The notes beneath the pieces were generated by a model, which made no database searches, was not told where the DNA came from, and saw only the letters and a list, made by a program, of their open reading frames with translations. From Firmicutes bacterium UBA5496 (GTDB lineage Bacteria > Bacillota > Proteinivoracia > UBA4975), in contig DIPE01000086.1 of assembly GCA_002427015.1 (NCBI GenBank), positions 1 to 30,274 on the forward strand: DNA of 30,274 nt. Direction: 5' to 3'. This document shows positions 1 through 7,011 of the stretch, piece by piece. A program made the position numbers and the translations under genes. Position 1 is the stretch's first letter, and every line of letters begins with the position of its first letter.

Positions 1-19
1 TGACATCCTACCGTAGGAC

Positions 20-1765
20 TTATGCTTCCGATACTTTCTTTTCCAATTGCTGCTTAAAGTACAGATGCTGATAGAGGCCGCCGTGACGCACTAAAAACTC
101 ATGAGTGCCCCGTTCGATGATGGCGCCGTCTTCAAGGACGATAATTTCATCCGCATCCTCTACGGTAGAGATTCTGTGAGAAATAATAATGCTGGTGCGC
201 CCTTTCATTATGCGGCGCAAGCCCTGGAGGATCTTTTCCTCAGTCTGGGTATCCACTGCCGACAGGCAGTCGTCAAGAATGAGGATTTTGGGGTCTTTAA
301 TCAGGGCCCGAGCAATGGCAACCCGCTGTTTTTGCCCCCCGGACAAAGTGACCCCCCTTTCCCCAGACATGGTCTCAAATTTGTTGGGAAACTCAACGAT
401 ATTGTCGTAGACCTGAGCCAGGCGGGCTGCTTCCTCAATTTCCGACTGACTGTAGGAGCCGGCAAAGGCAATGTTGTTGGCAATGGTATCGGAGAAAAGA
501 AAATTGTCTTGGGGAACATAGCCAATGCTTTCCCGCAGCAAAGCAAGGGGTATCTCGTTGATATCCATACCGTCGATTAACAGCTGACCCGGGGAAGAAT
601 TGTATAGGCGCAGGAGCAAGTTGACCAAGGTGGTCTTGCCGCTGCCGGTCCTGCCGATAATTGCCAGGGTCTTGCCCTCTTCCAGCTTGATGTTGATATT
701 TTTAAGGGCATGGGTCCCGTCGGGATACGAGAAATTCAGGTTCCTGAACTGGATTTCACCCCGCAGGGAATCCACCGGGTTGACAGTGGCGGGATCGTCG
801 TAGACTTCCGGTTTTTCATTAAACAGGATATTGAGGCGCTCCATGGAAGCGGAACCCCGCTGGAGGACGTTGATTACCCGGCCCACAGCCATCATGGGCC
901 AGATAAGCATGCCTAAGTAGGAGTTAAAAGCGACAAATTCCCCCAAAGTGATTCTGGCATTGATGACTTGGATGCCGCCGTAGCCCAGGACAATCATATA
1001 GCTGATGCCGGAAATTAACTGAATCATCGGCCCCATCAGCCCCCAGATTTTAACCATGCGCAGATTATTGACGGCATAATTGCGGGCAGCGGCATCGAAT
1101 CTATCCAGTTCAGCCTCTTCCTGGACAAAGGACTTGACCACCCTGATGCCGGACAAAGTTTCCTGCACCCTGTCTGTAAGGGACGAGAAGGCTTGCTGCA
1201 CTGCCCGGAAGCGGGTATGGATATGGCGGCCGAATACCGAAGCCAGTACCGCTAAAAAGGGCAGGGGAAACAGGGCCAGAACCGTCAGTTTCCAGTCAAT
1301 CTTGGCAGCCATGGTGTAAACCGTAATCGTAGTCAGAAACAGCGAGTCGGTAAGCATGAGCACCCCCGGTCCCATCGCCATGCGAATGGCATTGATGTCA
1401 TTAGTGGCATGGGCCATGAGGTCCCCGGTCTTATGATTATTGAAAAAGTTCACCGACAGAGTCTCTAGATGGGTAAACAGACGGTTGCGCAAATAGTACT
1501 CCAGGCGCCGGGCGGAACCCATAATATAAATCCGCCATAAATAACGCCCGAGAGCCATGATTGCGGCAATGCCCAAGATATAGACTGCGTAGCGCATCAG
1601 TCCGGCGCCGTCAATTTGCCGGGTTTGAATGAGGTCTGTAATTTTGCCCAGCAAACGCGGGATTTGCAGGTTGAAGATATTGACGGCAATCAGCCAAAAA
1701 ATACCCAGGGCATAGCGCCAGGCGTTGGCTTTAAAAAAATCTCTTAGTGCTTTGAATGATTTCAT
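20..1765 (-). CDS. ABC exporter half-transporter (fused TMD-NBD), degenerate-site subunit
   Basis: A 581-residue type IV ABC exporter, probably a multidrug or lipid-like exporter in the membrane. Residues about 15-300 form the six-helix membrane domain; the nucleotide-binding domain follows with Walker A GRTGSGKT (371-378), the LSGGQ signature (474-478), Walker B ILILDD (494-499) and the H-loop histidine (530). After the Walker B aspartate the usual catalytic Glu is Asp, in the form DDCLSAVD. Known family pattern: this is typical of the BmrC/YheI/TM287 half of heterodimeric exporters, whose own ATP site is inactive. I infer that a partner half-transporter lies just beyond the left edge, downstream on the same strand. 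A GGGGGCGA ribosome site precedes the ATG and a good promoter lies at 1798-1826. The family is certain; the substrate is not visible. Confidence 0.93.
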   Translation of the reverse strand: MKSFKALRDFFKANAWRYALGIFWLIAVNIFNLQIPRLLGKITDLIQTRQIDGAGLMRYAVYILGIAAIMALGRYLWRIYIMGSARRLEYYLRNRLFTHLETLSVNFFNNHKTGDLMAHATNDINAIRMAMGPGVLMLTDSLFLTTITVYTMAAKIDWKLTVLALFPLPFLAVLASVFGRHIHTRFRAVQQAFSSLTDRVQETLSGIRVVKSFVQEEAELDRFDAAARNYAVNNLRMVKIWGLMGPMIQLISGISYMIVLGYGGIQVINARITLGEFVAFNSYLGMLIWPMMAVGRVINVLQRGSASMERLNILFNEKPEVYDDPATVNPVDSLRGEIQFRNLNFSYPDGTHALKNINIKLEEGKTLAIIGRTGSGKTTLVNLLLRLYNSSPGQLLIDGMDINEIPLALLRESIGYVPQDNFLFSDTIANNIAFAGSYSQSEIEEAARLAQVYDNIVEFPNKFETMSGERGVTLSGGQKQRVAIARALIKDPKILILDDCLSAVDTQTEEKILQGLRRIMKGRTSIIISHRISTVEDADEIIVLEDGAIIERGTHEFLVRHGGLYQHLYFKQQLEKKVSEA

Positions 1766-1797
1766 CTTGTCGCCCCCGATAAAATTTCACACTGCTA

Positions 1798-1826
1798 ATA
1801 TTAACATATGTAGTTTCTTCTGACAA
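1798..1826 (-). promoter_or_regulatory. Promoter for the ABC exporter gene
   Basis: On the minus strand TTGTCA (1821-1826) and TAATAT (1798-1803) are separated by exactly 17 bases, a sigma-A-like promoter placed about 33 bases before the exporter start. It lies downstream of the LysM gene's terminator, so the exporter appears to be transcribed independently. Confidence 0.6.
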
Positions 1827-1921
1827 ATCGTAATTTCCCGGGAAAAACACCTGATTCCCCAGGCTTGCTGCCTTATTCTTGCCCAAGCGAATTTATTTAG
1901 ATATCCGGAATATCCACTAGT

Positions 1922-1947
1922 AAAAAAACACCCTCTCTGGAGGGTGT
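1922..1947 (-). terminator. Rho-independent terminator after the LysM gene
   Basis: On the minus strand an 8-bp perfect stem (arms 1940-1947 and 1928-1935, loop of four) is followed directly by a run of T. It starts 10 bases after the LysM stop codon and ends transcription before the ABC exporter gene. Confidence 0.9.
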
Positions 1948-1956
1948 CGCCCATTT

Positions 1957-2601
1957 TTAAGTGGGGATACAGATAACCTGACCGATTTGCAGATTGTTGG
2001 GATTGACTCCCGGATTCACCTGCTGGATGGCGGCTACTGTGGTGCCAAAGCGCTGGGCCAAGAGAAAATAAGTGTCCCCAGCCTGGATGGTGTAGAGGAA
2101 ACCTGGGCAAGCAGGTGGCGCAGCCTGGGGGATGCAGATTACCTGACCGATTTGCAGGTTGTTGGGGTTCACTCCCGGATTGGCTTGCTGGATGGCGGCT
2201 ACGGTGGTGCCAAAGCGCTGGGCCAGGAGGAAATAAGTGTCCCCCGGCTGGATGGTATAGAGAAAACCTGGGCAGACCGGTGGCGCAGCCTGGGGTATGC
2301 AGATGACCTGCCCTATCCGGAGATTATTGGGGTCTGCGGCGGGATTGGCCTGCTGAATGGCGGCTACGGTTGTATTGAAGCGTTGGGCCAAGGAGAAGAA
2401 GGTATCCCCGGCCTGGATGGTGTACAAAAAACCATTGGGGCAGATGGCTTCGGGAAAGACTATCGCCTGGTTTTCCAAATCGTCAAAGACATTTTGAATA
2501 TCAGGATTGGCCTGAGCCAGCTGGCGCACTTCCAGGCCCCGGCTGCGGGCAATAAGGTACAGGCTTTCCCCCTTCTTTGCCACATAACTATTGTTGTCCA
2601 T
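1957..2601 (-). CDS. LysM repeat protein with four LysM domains
   Basis: A 214-residue protein built almost entirely of LysM domains, which bind N-acetylglucosamine-containing glycans such as peptidoglycan. The first domain (about 4-50) is divergent. The next three (58-103, 113-158, 168-213) are nearly identical, each with YTIQxGDT, a central LAQRF helix and a closing IGQVICIP. Linkers are short and Pro/Ala-rich (PQAAPP.CPG). Each copy has paired cysteines, one just before the domain and one in ICIP. No signal peptide or membrane segment is visible, which fits a cytoplasmic or spore-coat-associated role as for SafA-like proteins, but that is inference. A strong AGGAGGAT ribosome site precedes the ATG. 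The gene sits between the Nudix terminator and its own terminator. Confidence 0.88.
   Translation of the reverse strand: MDNNSYVAKKGESLYLIARSRGLEVRQLAQANPDIQNVFDDLENQAIVFPEAICPNGFLYTIQAGDTFFSLAQRFNTTVAAIQQANPAADPNNLRIGQVICIPQAAPPVCPGFLYTIQPGDTYFLLAQRFGTTVAAIQQANPGVNPNNLQIGQVICIPQAAPPACPGFLYTIQAGDTYFLLAQRFGTTVAAIQQVNPGVNPNNLQIGQVICIPT
1960..2454 (-). repeat. Three tandem 165-bp repeats within the LysM gene
   Basis: The last three LysM domains plus linkers repeat with a 165-bp period (55 codons). For example, the GATACAG/GATGCAG words at 1966 and 2131 are 165 bases apart. DNA identity between units is high, which points to recent duplication or ongoing homogenisation. Confidence 0.85.
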
Positions 2602-2681
2602 TTTCTATCCTCCTCATTGAATACTTGCTCCCCTATCAACCTATGAAAACTGCCCCCTGCCAGTGCCTGGGCAAAAAACGC

Positions 2682-2704
2682 AAAAAAAAACCGCCCTTAG
2701 GCGG
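2682..2704 (-). terminator. Terminator overlapping the Nudix stop codon
   Basis: On the minus strand a 5-bp stem (arms 2700-2704 and 2691-2695) with the loop TAAG is followed by nine T. The stop codon of the Nudix gene (2697-2699) lies in the loop. Confidence 0.75.
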
Positions 2705-3242
2705 AAAGCTTGCTTAGTGCCAGATTTAGCGCCAGGCAGTTTAATGAATGGTGAATTGCCCCGGTTTCCATGAGCTCAGCCAGTTCAGCCAAAGGCGCCA
2801 GCTGCACAGCTATGGATTCGGTGCCCTCCAAGGCCTGCCCCCCCGTCTGGCGGCAGCCGGTGGCCAAAAACAGATGGCAGCGGTTGTTTTGAATGGCTGG
2901 GTTGACACTGACTGAAGAGAGCAGCTGGATTTCCCCGGCGCTGTATCCCGTCTCCTCCGCCAGTTCCCGGGCGGCAGTAAGCCTAGGTTCTTCACCGGGG
3001 TCCACCACTCCTCCTGGAATCTCCAGGGTGATCTCTTCCAGGCCATGGCGAAACTGGCGGACAAGGATCACCTGATTATCTTCGGTAACCGCCACAATAT
3101 TGACCCAGTCCGGAAACTCCAGGACAAAGAAATCATGGCTTTCAAAGCCGGGAGCGGTGCGGGTATCTTTGCGCACACTTAAATAAGGATGCTTGCAGAG
3201 ATAAGAAGCGGCAATGGTCTTCCAGCTTGCAGGCTTATCCAT
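2697..3242 (-). CDS. Nudix hydrolase, ADP-ribose pyrophosphatase-like
   Basis: A 181-residue cytoplasmic Nudix hydrolase. The complete Nudix box occupies residues 78-100 and fits Gx5Ex7REUxEExGU exactly, with the metal-binding REx2EE at 92-97. The N-terminal part (VNIVAVTEDNQVILVRQFRHG) and the IPGG before the box are typical of the ADP-ribose/NudF subgroup, which splits ADP-ribose into AMP and ribose 5-phosphate; that substrate is inferred from family resemblance. Length matches NudF-like enzymes. An AGGAGATG site lies before the ATG. The gene follows the lipoprotein gene by 35 bases and is probably cotranscribed with it. Confidence 0.9.
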   Translation of the reverse strand: MDKPASWKTIAASYLCKHPYLSVRKDTRTAPGFESHDFFVLEFPDWVNIVAVTEDNQVILVRQFRHGLEEITLEIPGGVVDPGEEPRLTAARELAEETGYSAGEIQLLSSVSVNPAIQNNRCHLFLATGCRQTGGQALEGTESIAVQLAPLAELAELMETGAIHHSLNCLALNLALSKLSA

Positions 3243-3277
3243 ACTATCATCTCCTGCGCCAAAATTGTATCGGCCAG

Positions 3278-3922
3278 TTAAAAGTCCACCAAATACTCAA
3301 TCTTGCTTTCCTTGCGCAGTTTTTCAATATACTCGCTGCGCCTGGCTTCAGCCTTTTCTTCTTTGAGGGTATATGCTAAATAGTCCCTGAGATCTTCCTC
3401 GTCGATCTCATCTTCCCCACCATAATTCTCCAAGTATAAATCCACCATTGCCTGAATTTCTTCTTCGCCCACCTCAATTTTGCTGAGCTCAAGCTCCTGC
3501 TCAAACAAGGCCTCAATCATCAAAATATCAGTAAGCACTGACTTGTATGATTCCAAGGTAAACTCAGCATCGGCCAAAGCCTGGTTAAAGGTGGCCTCAT
3601 CGCTGAAGCTATCTTTGACAGCTGTCAATTCCCCATCTACATCTACAGATTCAGCTGTTATGCCGGCCTTAATCGCCGCCTCTTTCAGCAGGTGGGTATT
3701 GATTAGGCGGTCGACAGCATTTTGCTTAACCTGGGCAATATCTTCGTCAGTCAAAGTAACACCCTGGCTTTCATAAGATGCCAGGTCATAATTCACTTCG
3801 GAATCAAAGGCCTCCCGGGAAATCTCCACTCCGTTGACAATGGCCACCGACCCTTTTTTTGCGCAGCCTGCCAGCCCTAAAAGCAAAGAAAAAACTAAGG
3901 CAAAAACAGTTATTTTTTTCAT
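3278..3922 (-). CDS. SurA_N-like lipoprotein without PPIase domain
   Basis: The protein of 214 residues begins at MKKITVF, chosen because an AAGGGAGG site lies 9 bases upstream; an in-frame ATG seven codons earlier has no such site. Residues 1-20 are a lipoprotein signal ending in the lipobox LAGC (Cys20), so it should be anchored outside the membrane. The segment from about 26 (VAIVNGVEISREAFDSEV) matches the opening of SurA/PrsA chaperone N-domains, followed by long acidic helices. The parvulin prolyl-isomerase domain of PrsA is missing: the protein ends about 200 residues in, at a basic helix and IEYLVDF. A chaperone role in secreted-protein folding is inferred. It lies 75 bases after recJ and 35 before the Nudix gene. 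Confidence 0.8.
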   Translation of the reverse strand: MKKITVFALVFSLLLGLAGCAKKGSVAIVNGVEISREAFDSEVNYDLASYESQGVTLTDEDIAQVKQNAVDRLINTHLLKEAAIKAGITAESVDVDGELTAVKDSFSDEATFNQALADAEFTLESYKSVLTDILMIEALFEQELELSKIEVGEEEIQAMVDLYLENYGGEDEIDEEDLRDYLAYTLKEEKAEARRSEYIEKLRKESKIEYLVDF

Positions 3923-3950
3923 TGGCTGTTGCCTCCCTTGCATAGGTACA

Positions 3951-3980
3951 ACCCTAACATCATTGCCGGTACTAAGTCAA
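3951..3980 (-). promoter_or_regulatory. Possible promoter for the lipoprotein-Nudix genes
   Basis: On the minus strand TTGACT (3975-3980) is followed 18 bases later by TAGGGT (3951-3956), with TG one base before it as in an extended -10. The -10 is poor. The site lies in the recJ-lipoprotein gap, where no terminator is visible, so read-through from recJ is also possible. Confidence 0.35.
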
Positions 3981-3997
3981 GGGCAAATCCCGCCAGT

Positions 3998-6232
3998 TTA
4001 AGCCTTAATTTTTTTTATTTCATTTAAACTAGCCGTCTGCAGCCATTTATTAAAAGCTGCCCCTTCCTCCAGGAGCAGGCGCAGGCGTTCCCGGCGGGGG
4101 CCCCCTATAAGCCTGGACTCAGTGCCAAAACCAAGCACCAATTTGCCTTCAATCAGTTCATAGTCAACAATCTTAGACTCAGAGAGCAGGCGCAAAGCAG
4201 CCAGGATTGTCTCTTCAGTTTGGGCCAAAGCTGCCGCCAATGGGGCCAGCGGGACTACACCTCCCTGCTGCTTGAGGATAAATTTCAGCGCTCCCAGAAA
4301 TTCCCGGAGAAAATCCTGCCTTTCCCCGGGAGAAAAACCCAACACCACCAAGTCGGGCTCCGCCATAGCCAAGACTTGGCGCAATACAGCCGGGGAAGGA
4401 GGTGGAGTCAGGAGCACCAGCACACTGGCCGGCTCCAGGCTGACGCGGGTAAAGCCGGGATATTCCTGCCACTTAATGCCCTCCCGGTAGACTGCCGCCT
4501 GAGGAAACTGACGCAATACCTGACGCCAGGGGAGCCCCCGCAGATCCTCGTAAGGATAGCTTTTATCCAGGAGCAGCGGGCGTTCATGCCCTGGCCACCA
4601 AGCTCTGATAGCAGCCATTACCGATTGCTGCCCCCGATAGTAGTCCTGGGCTACAGTGAATACGGCGCCAATGCTGCCTCCAGGCTCCGGGGCAGGGCCT
4701 CCCTGCCACAAGCCGGCGGCGAAGCTGCGCCTGCGGTCCCCAAGGGTAAGGATATAACCTGGGCCTGCAGGGCGGATACTCTTGACAGTCAAGCTCTGGT
4801 TATACAAGAGGGGACGGGGGATGCCCTGGCCGCAAGGAGCCATGGCGGCTAACTCTTCTACCAGCTCCAAATTGATATCCCCGGCTTTGACCATCAGATC
4901 CACCGTCAATTCCTGCTGGACCCAACCTTCCATCTCTGCAGCTAGAGTCTGCTGAGCGGCTTGAATAAAGCTCTCCAAATTGTCCGGGGCCAGGGAAAAG
5001 CCGGCGGCGGCAGGATGGCCGCCATACTTTAGCAGGTATTGACTGCAGCCTGTCAGCGCCTTATAGATGTCAATTCCCTCTACCGAACGGGCTGAGCCCA
5101 CAATGTTCCCGTCCCGGCCGTCAGTCATGAGGATGGTCGGCGCCTGGCTGCGGCTGCAGAAATTCCCGGCAGCGATGCCGATTACCCCCTGATGCCAGCC
5201 GGGATTATATGCGACAACAGGCCGTCCCGGTTCGGCATCCACATATTCCAGTATTTTTTCCCCCAGTTCTTTGCGCAGGAGATTGAGGCGGTTTAGTTCC
5301 CGGGCCAGGGGCTCGGCCTCGGCCCTCTCCTTGGCCAGCAAAAGTTCTACCCCCAAGCTGCCGCTGTCCAGGCGGCCGGCGGCATTGAGGCGGGGTGCAA
5401 TCTGAAAGCCCAGCTTTTCCTCGTCCACCATCCCAGGCTGCAGATTGGCGGCGGCAAAGAGCGCTGCCAGGCCGGGCCTCTCTGCCTGTTGCAGCAATGG
5501 CAGCCCCCGGACATATAGCTGCCGGCTGTGGCCCAGCAAAGGCACCACATCGGCAATTATCCCCAGAGCCACCAGGTCCAGCAGGTCATCGGCAGACAAA
5601 TTATGCCTGGAGAGCAATTCCCGGGCAAGCACAAAAGCCGTTCCCACTCCCGGCAGGTCCCGGGAAGGATGCCCCGGGGGAAGGAGCTTAAAATTCAGCA
5701 CTGCCGCCGCCTCAGGCAATTCCGGAGGGGGCGTATGGTGATCGGTTACCACTACATCCAGCCCCAGCCGACCAGCCAGCTGGATTTCAGCATGGTTGCT
5801 GATGCCGCAATCACAGGTAATAATTAAGTTCACGCCCTCAGCGGCCAAGGCTTGCACCCTGGAAGAGTCCATGCCGTAGCCTTCGCTGAAACGGTCAGGG
5901 ATATGCCAGACTGCCTCTGCCTGCAGTCTTTTTAAGGCAGTGACCAGCAAAGCGGTGGCGGCGATGCCGTCCACATCGTAATCCCCATAGACGGCAATCT
6001 TTTCTCCCCGCTCCAGAGCAGTCTCCACCCGGGCAATTGCCTGGGTCAGGGGGGGATAGCCCCTTAAGTCCGGCTCCGGCTGGGCCAGGGGGCTGAGGAT
6101 GTGTTCAATTTCCTCCCGGGTGTCAATGCCCCGGTTATGGAAGAGGGCCGCCAGCCGGGGGCTGCCTCCTGCCCACAGGACCATTTCCGGGGGCAGGGGA
6201 CCCGCTTGCGGCAGTTTTATGCGCACGCTCAC
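3998..6232 (-). CDS. recJ: Single-stranded-DNA-specific exonuclease RecJ
   Basis: A 744-residue 5'-3' ssDNA exonuclease of the DHH phosphoesterase family, used in recombination and mismatch/base-excision repair. Motif I is VYGDYDVDG (81-89), the middle metal ligand is in TCDCGIS (139-145), and DHH is at 164-166. The DHHA1 half carries LNAAGRLDSGS (282-292), WHQGVIGIAAG (346-356), SARS (380-383) and GGHPAAAGF (404-412). An OB-type domain and a C-terminal Firmicutes-type extension complete a normal length. The start is GTG, chosen because AGGGGGTGA lies 7 bases upstream and the GTG overlaps the TGA of the nuclease gene as GTGA, a sign of translational coupling. It is the last member of the helicase-nuclease set. 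Confidence 0.96.
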   Translation of the reverse strand: MSVRIKLPQAGPLPPEMVLWAGGSPRLAALFHNRGIDTREEIEHILSPLAQPEPDLRGYPPLTQAIARVETALERGEKIAVYGDYDVDGIAATALLVTALKRLQAEAVWHIPDRFSEGYGMDSSRVQALAAEGVNLIITCDCGISNHAEIQLAGRLGLDVVVTDHHTPPPELPEAAAVLNFKLLPPGHPSRDLPGVGTAFVLARELLSRHNLSADDLLDLVALGIIADVVPLLGHSRQLYVRGLPLLQQAERPGLAALFAAANLQPGMVDEEKLGFQIAPRLNAAGRLDSGSLGVELLLAKERAEAEPLARELNRLNLLRKELGEKILEYVDAEPGRPVVAYNPGWHQGVIGIAAGNFCSRSQAPTILMTDGRDGNIVGSARSVEGIDIYKALTGCSQYLLKYGGHPAAAGFSLAPDNLESFIQAAQQTLAAEMEGWVQQELTVDLMVKAGDINLELVEELAAMAPCGQGIPRPLLYNQSLTVKSIRPAGPGYILTLGDRRRSFAAGLWQGGPAPEPGGSIGAVFTVAQDYYRGQQSVMAAIRAWWPGHERPLLLDKSYPYEDLRGLPWRQVLRQFPQAAVYREGIKWQEYPGFTRVSLEPASVLVLLTPPPSPAVLRQVLAMAEPDLVVLGFSPGERQDFLREFLGALKFILKQQGGVVPLAPLAAALAQTEETILAALRLLSESKIVDYELIEGKLVLGFGTESRLIGGPRRERLRLLLEEGAAFNKWLQTASLNEIKKIKA

Positions 6233-7011
6233 GCCAGGTTCACCCCCTGGAGGGCAATTTCCTGGATTTGCTCCCAGTCCACCTCGTCTATTTTCAGCAG
6301 ATCTTCCTGAACTTCCTCCAGGCCCTGGCCATGGCAGACAGGCCGGTATTCACAAAACCGGCAGTTTTTCTCGTTATTCGTGGCCGGGAAGGCGGCAGTG
6401 CTCATAATCTGATCAATGAGCCGGCGAATCCAGGCTCCGTCCTGTTCCTGCTGCTGGAGAGAATAATTAACCGTCAAGGGCTCCCGGGGGAATCTGGGAT
6501 TCCAGTAAACCATCTGCACATTTTCCGCTTCCACGCCAAAATAGCCAGTAAGGGTCAAGAGATACAGATAAAGCCGGGTCTGAGGAGAAACTGCGAAAGC
6601 CGACCGGGGCGGCCGTTCATCGGTCTTCCAGTCGTAAATGGTAACTTTCCCCGGGCCCGCCGCCAGCAAGTCGTACTTGGCCAGCAGGCGCAGATCATTC
6701 TGAGCGGAGCGCAGCTCATATTCCGGCAAAAACTCTTCCTTGGCGGACAGGGGCAAATACTCTTGCAGCCGGTTCAGCCAAGTTGCCAGCATGGGTTCTC
6801 CCGGAGGCAGCGCCCCCGCGCCGCCGCTGAAATAGCGCTGGGCCAAAAGGTGAAATTTCCGCCCCAGCTCAATATGCTCGCTGACTTTGCCGCCGGCGGC
6901 CAGGGGCCAATAGAGGCCGTCGATATAGCGATACTTAAATTTCAAGGCACAGCTCTGCCAGGCGGACAGGGATGCCTGGCTAAACCAGAGTTTGCTCCGT
7001 TCACTTGGCAC
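6229..7011 (-). CDS. RecB-family PD-(D/E)XK nuclease with Fe-S cysteines
   Basis: A 260-residue stand-alone nuclease resembling Cas4 and the C-terminal nuclease domain of AddB. Visible catalytic pattern: His54 in GRKFHLLAQRY, Asp114 in AKYDLL, Asp127-x-Lys129 in IYDWKTDE, and Gln144 with Tyr148/150 in QTRLYLYLL (the RecB Q-motif). Cys21 (SAWQSCALKFKYRY) together with Cys217, Cys220 and Cys226 (CRFCEYRPVC) gives the one-plus-three arrangement that holds a 4Fe-4S cluster in AddB and Cas4. It starts with GTG after GGAGGTGA, overlaps the helicase gene by 11 bases and overlaps recJ by 4. I infer that it cuts DNA unwound by the neighbouring helicase. No cas1/cas2 or repeats are nearby, which argues against a Cas4 role. 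Confidence 0.9.
   Translation of the reverse strand: MPSERSKLWFSQASLSAWQSCALKFKYRYIDGLYWPLAAGGKVSEHIELGRKFHLLAQRYFSGGAGALPPGEPMLATWLNRLQEYLPLSAKEEFLPEYELRSAQNDLRLLAKYDLLAAGPGKVTIYDWKTDERPPRSAFAVSPQTRLYLYLLTLTGYFGVEAENVQMVYWNPRFPREPLTVNYSLQQQEQDGAWIRRLIDQIMSTAAFPATNNEKNCRFCEYRPVCHGQGLEEVQEDLLKIDEVDWEQIQEIALQGVNLA

Noticed and set aside
1987..2646. A 219-codon plus-strand frame opposite the LysM gene
   Set aside because: It exists because the 165-bp repeats keep an antisense frame open. The minus-strand gene has a clear ribosome site, terminator and domain pattern; the antisense product resembles nothing.
4220..4852. A long plus-strand frame inside recJ, and similar long frames opposite the helicase genes
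   Set aside because: All lie antisense to genes with intact catalytic motifs and are explained by the high-GC codon pattern.
6229..7011. Assignment of the PD-(D/E)XK nuclease as CRISPR Cas4
   Set aside because: No cas genes or repeat array are visible anywhere in the window, and the gene is tied to a helicase operon.
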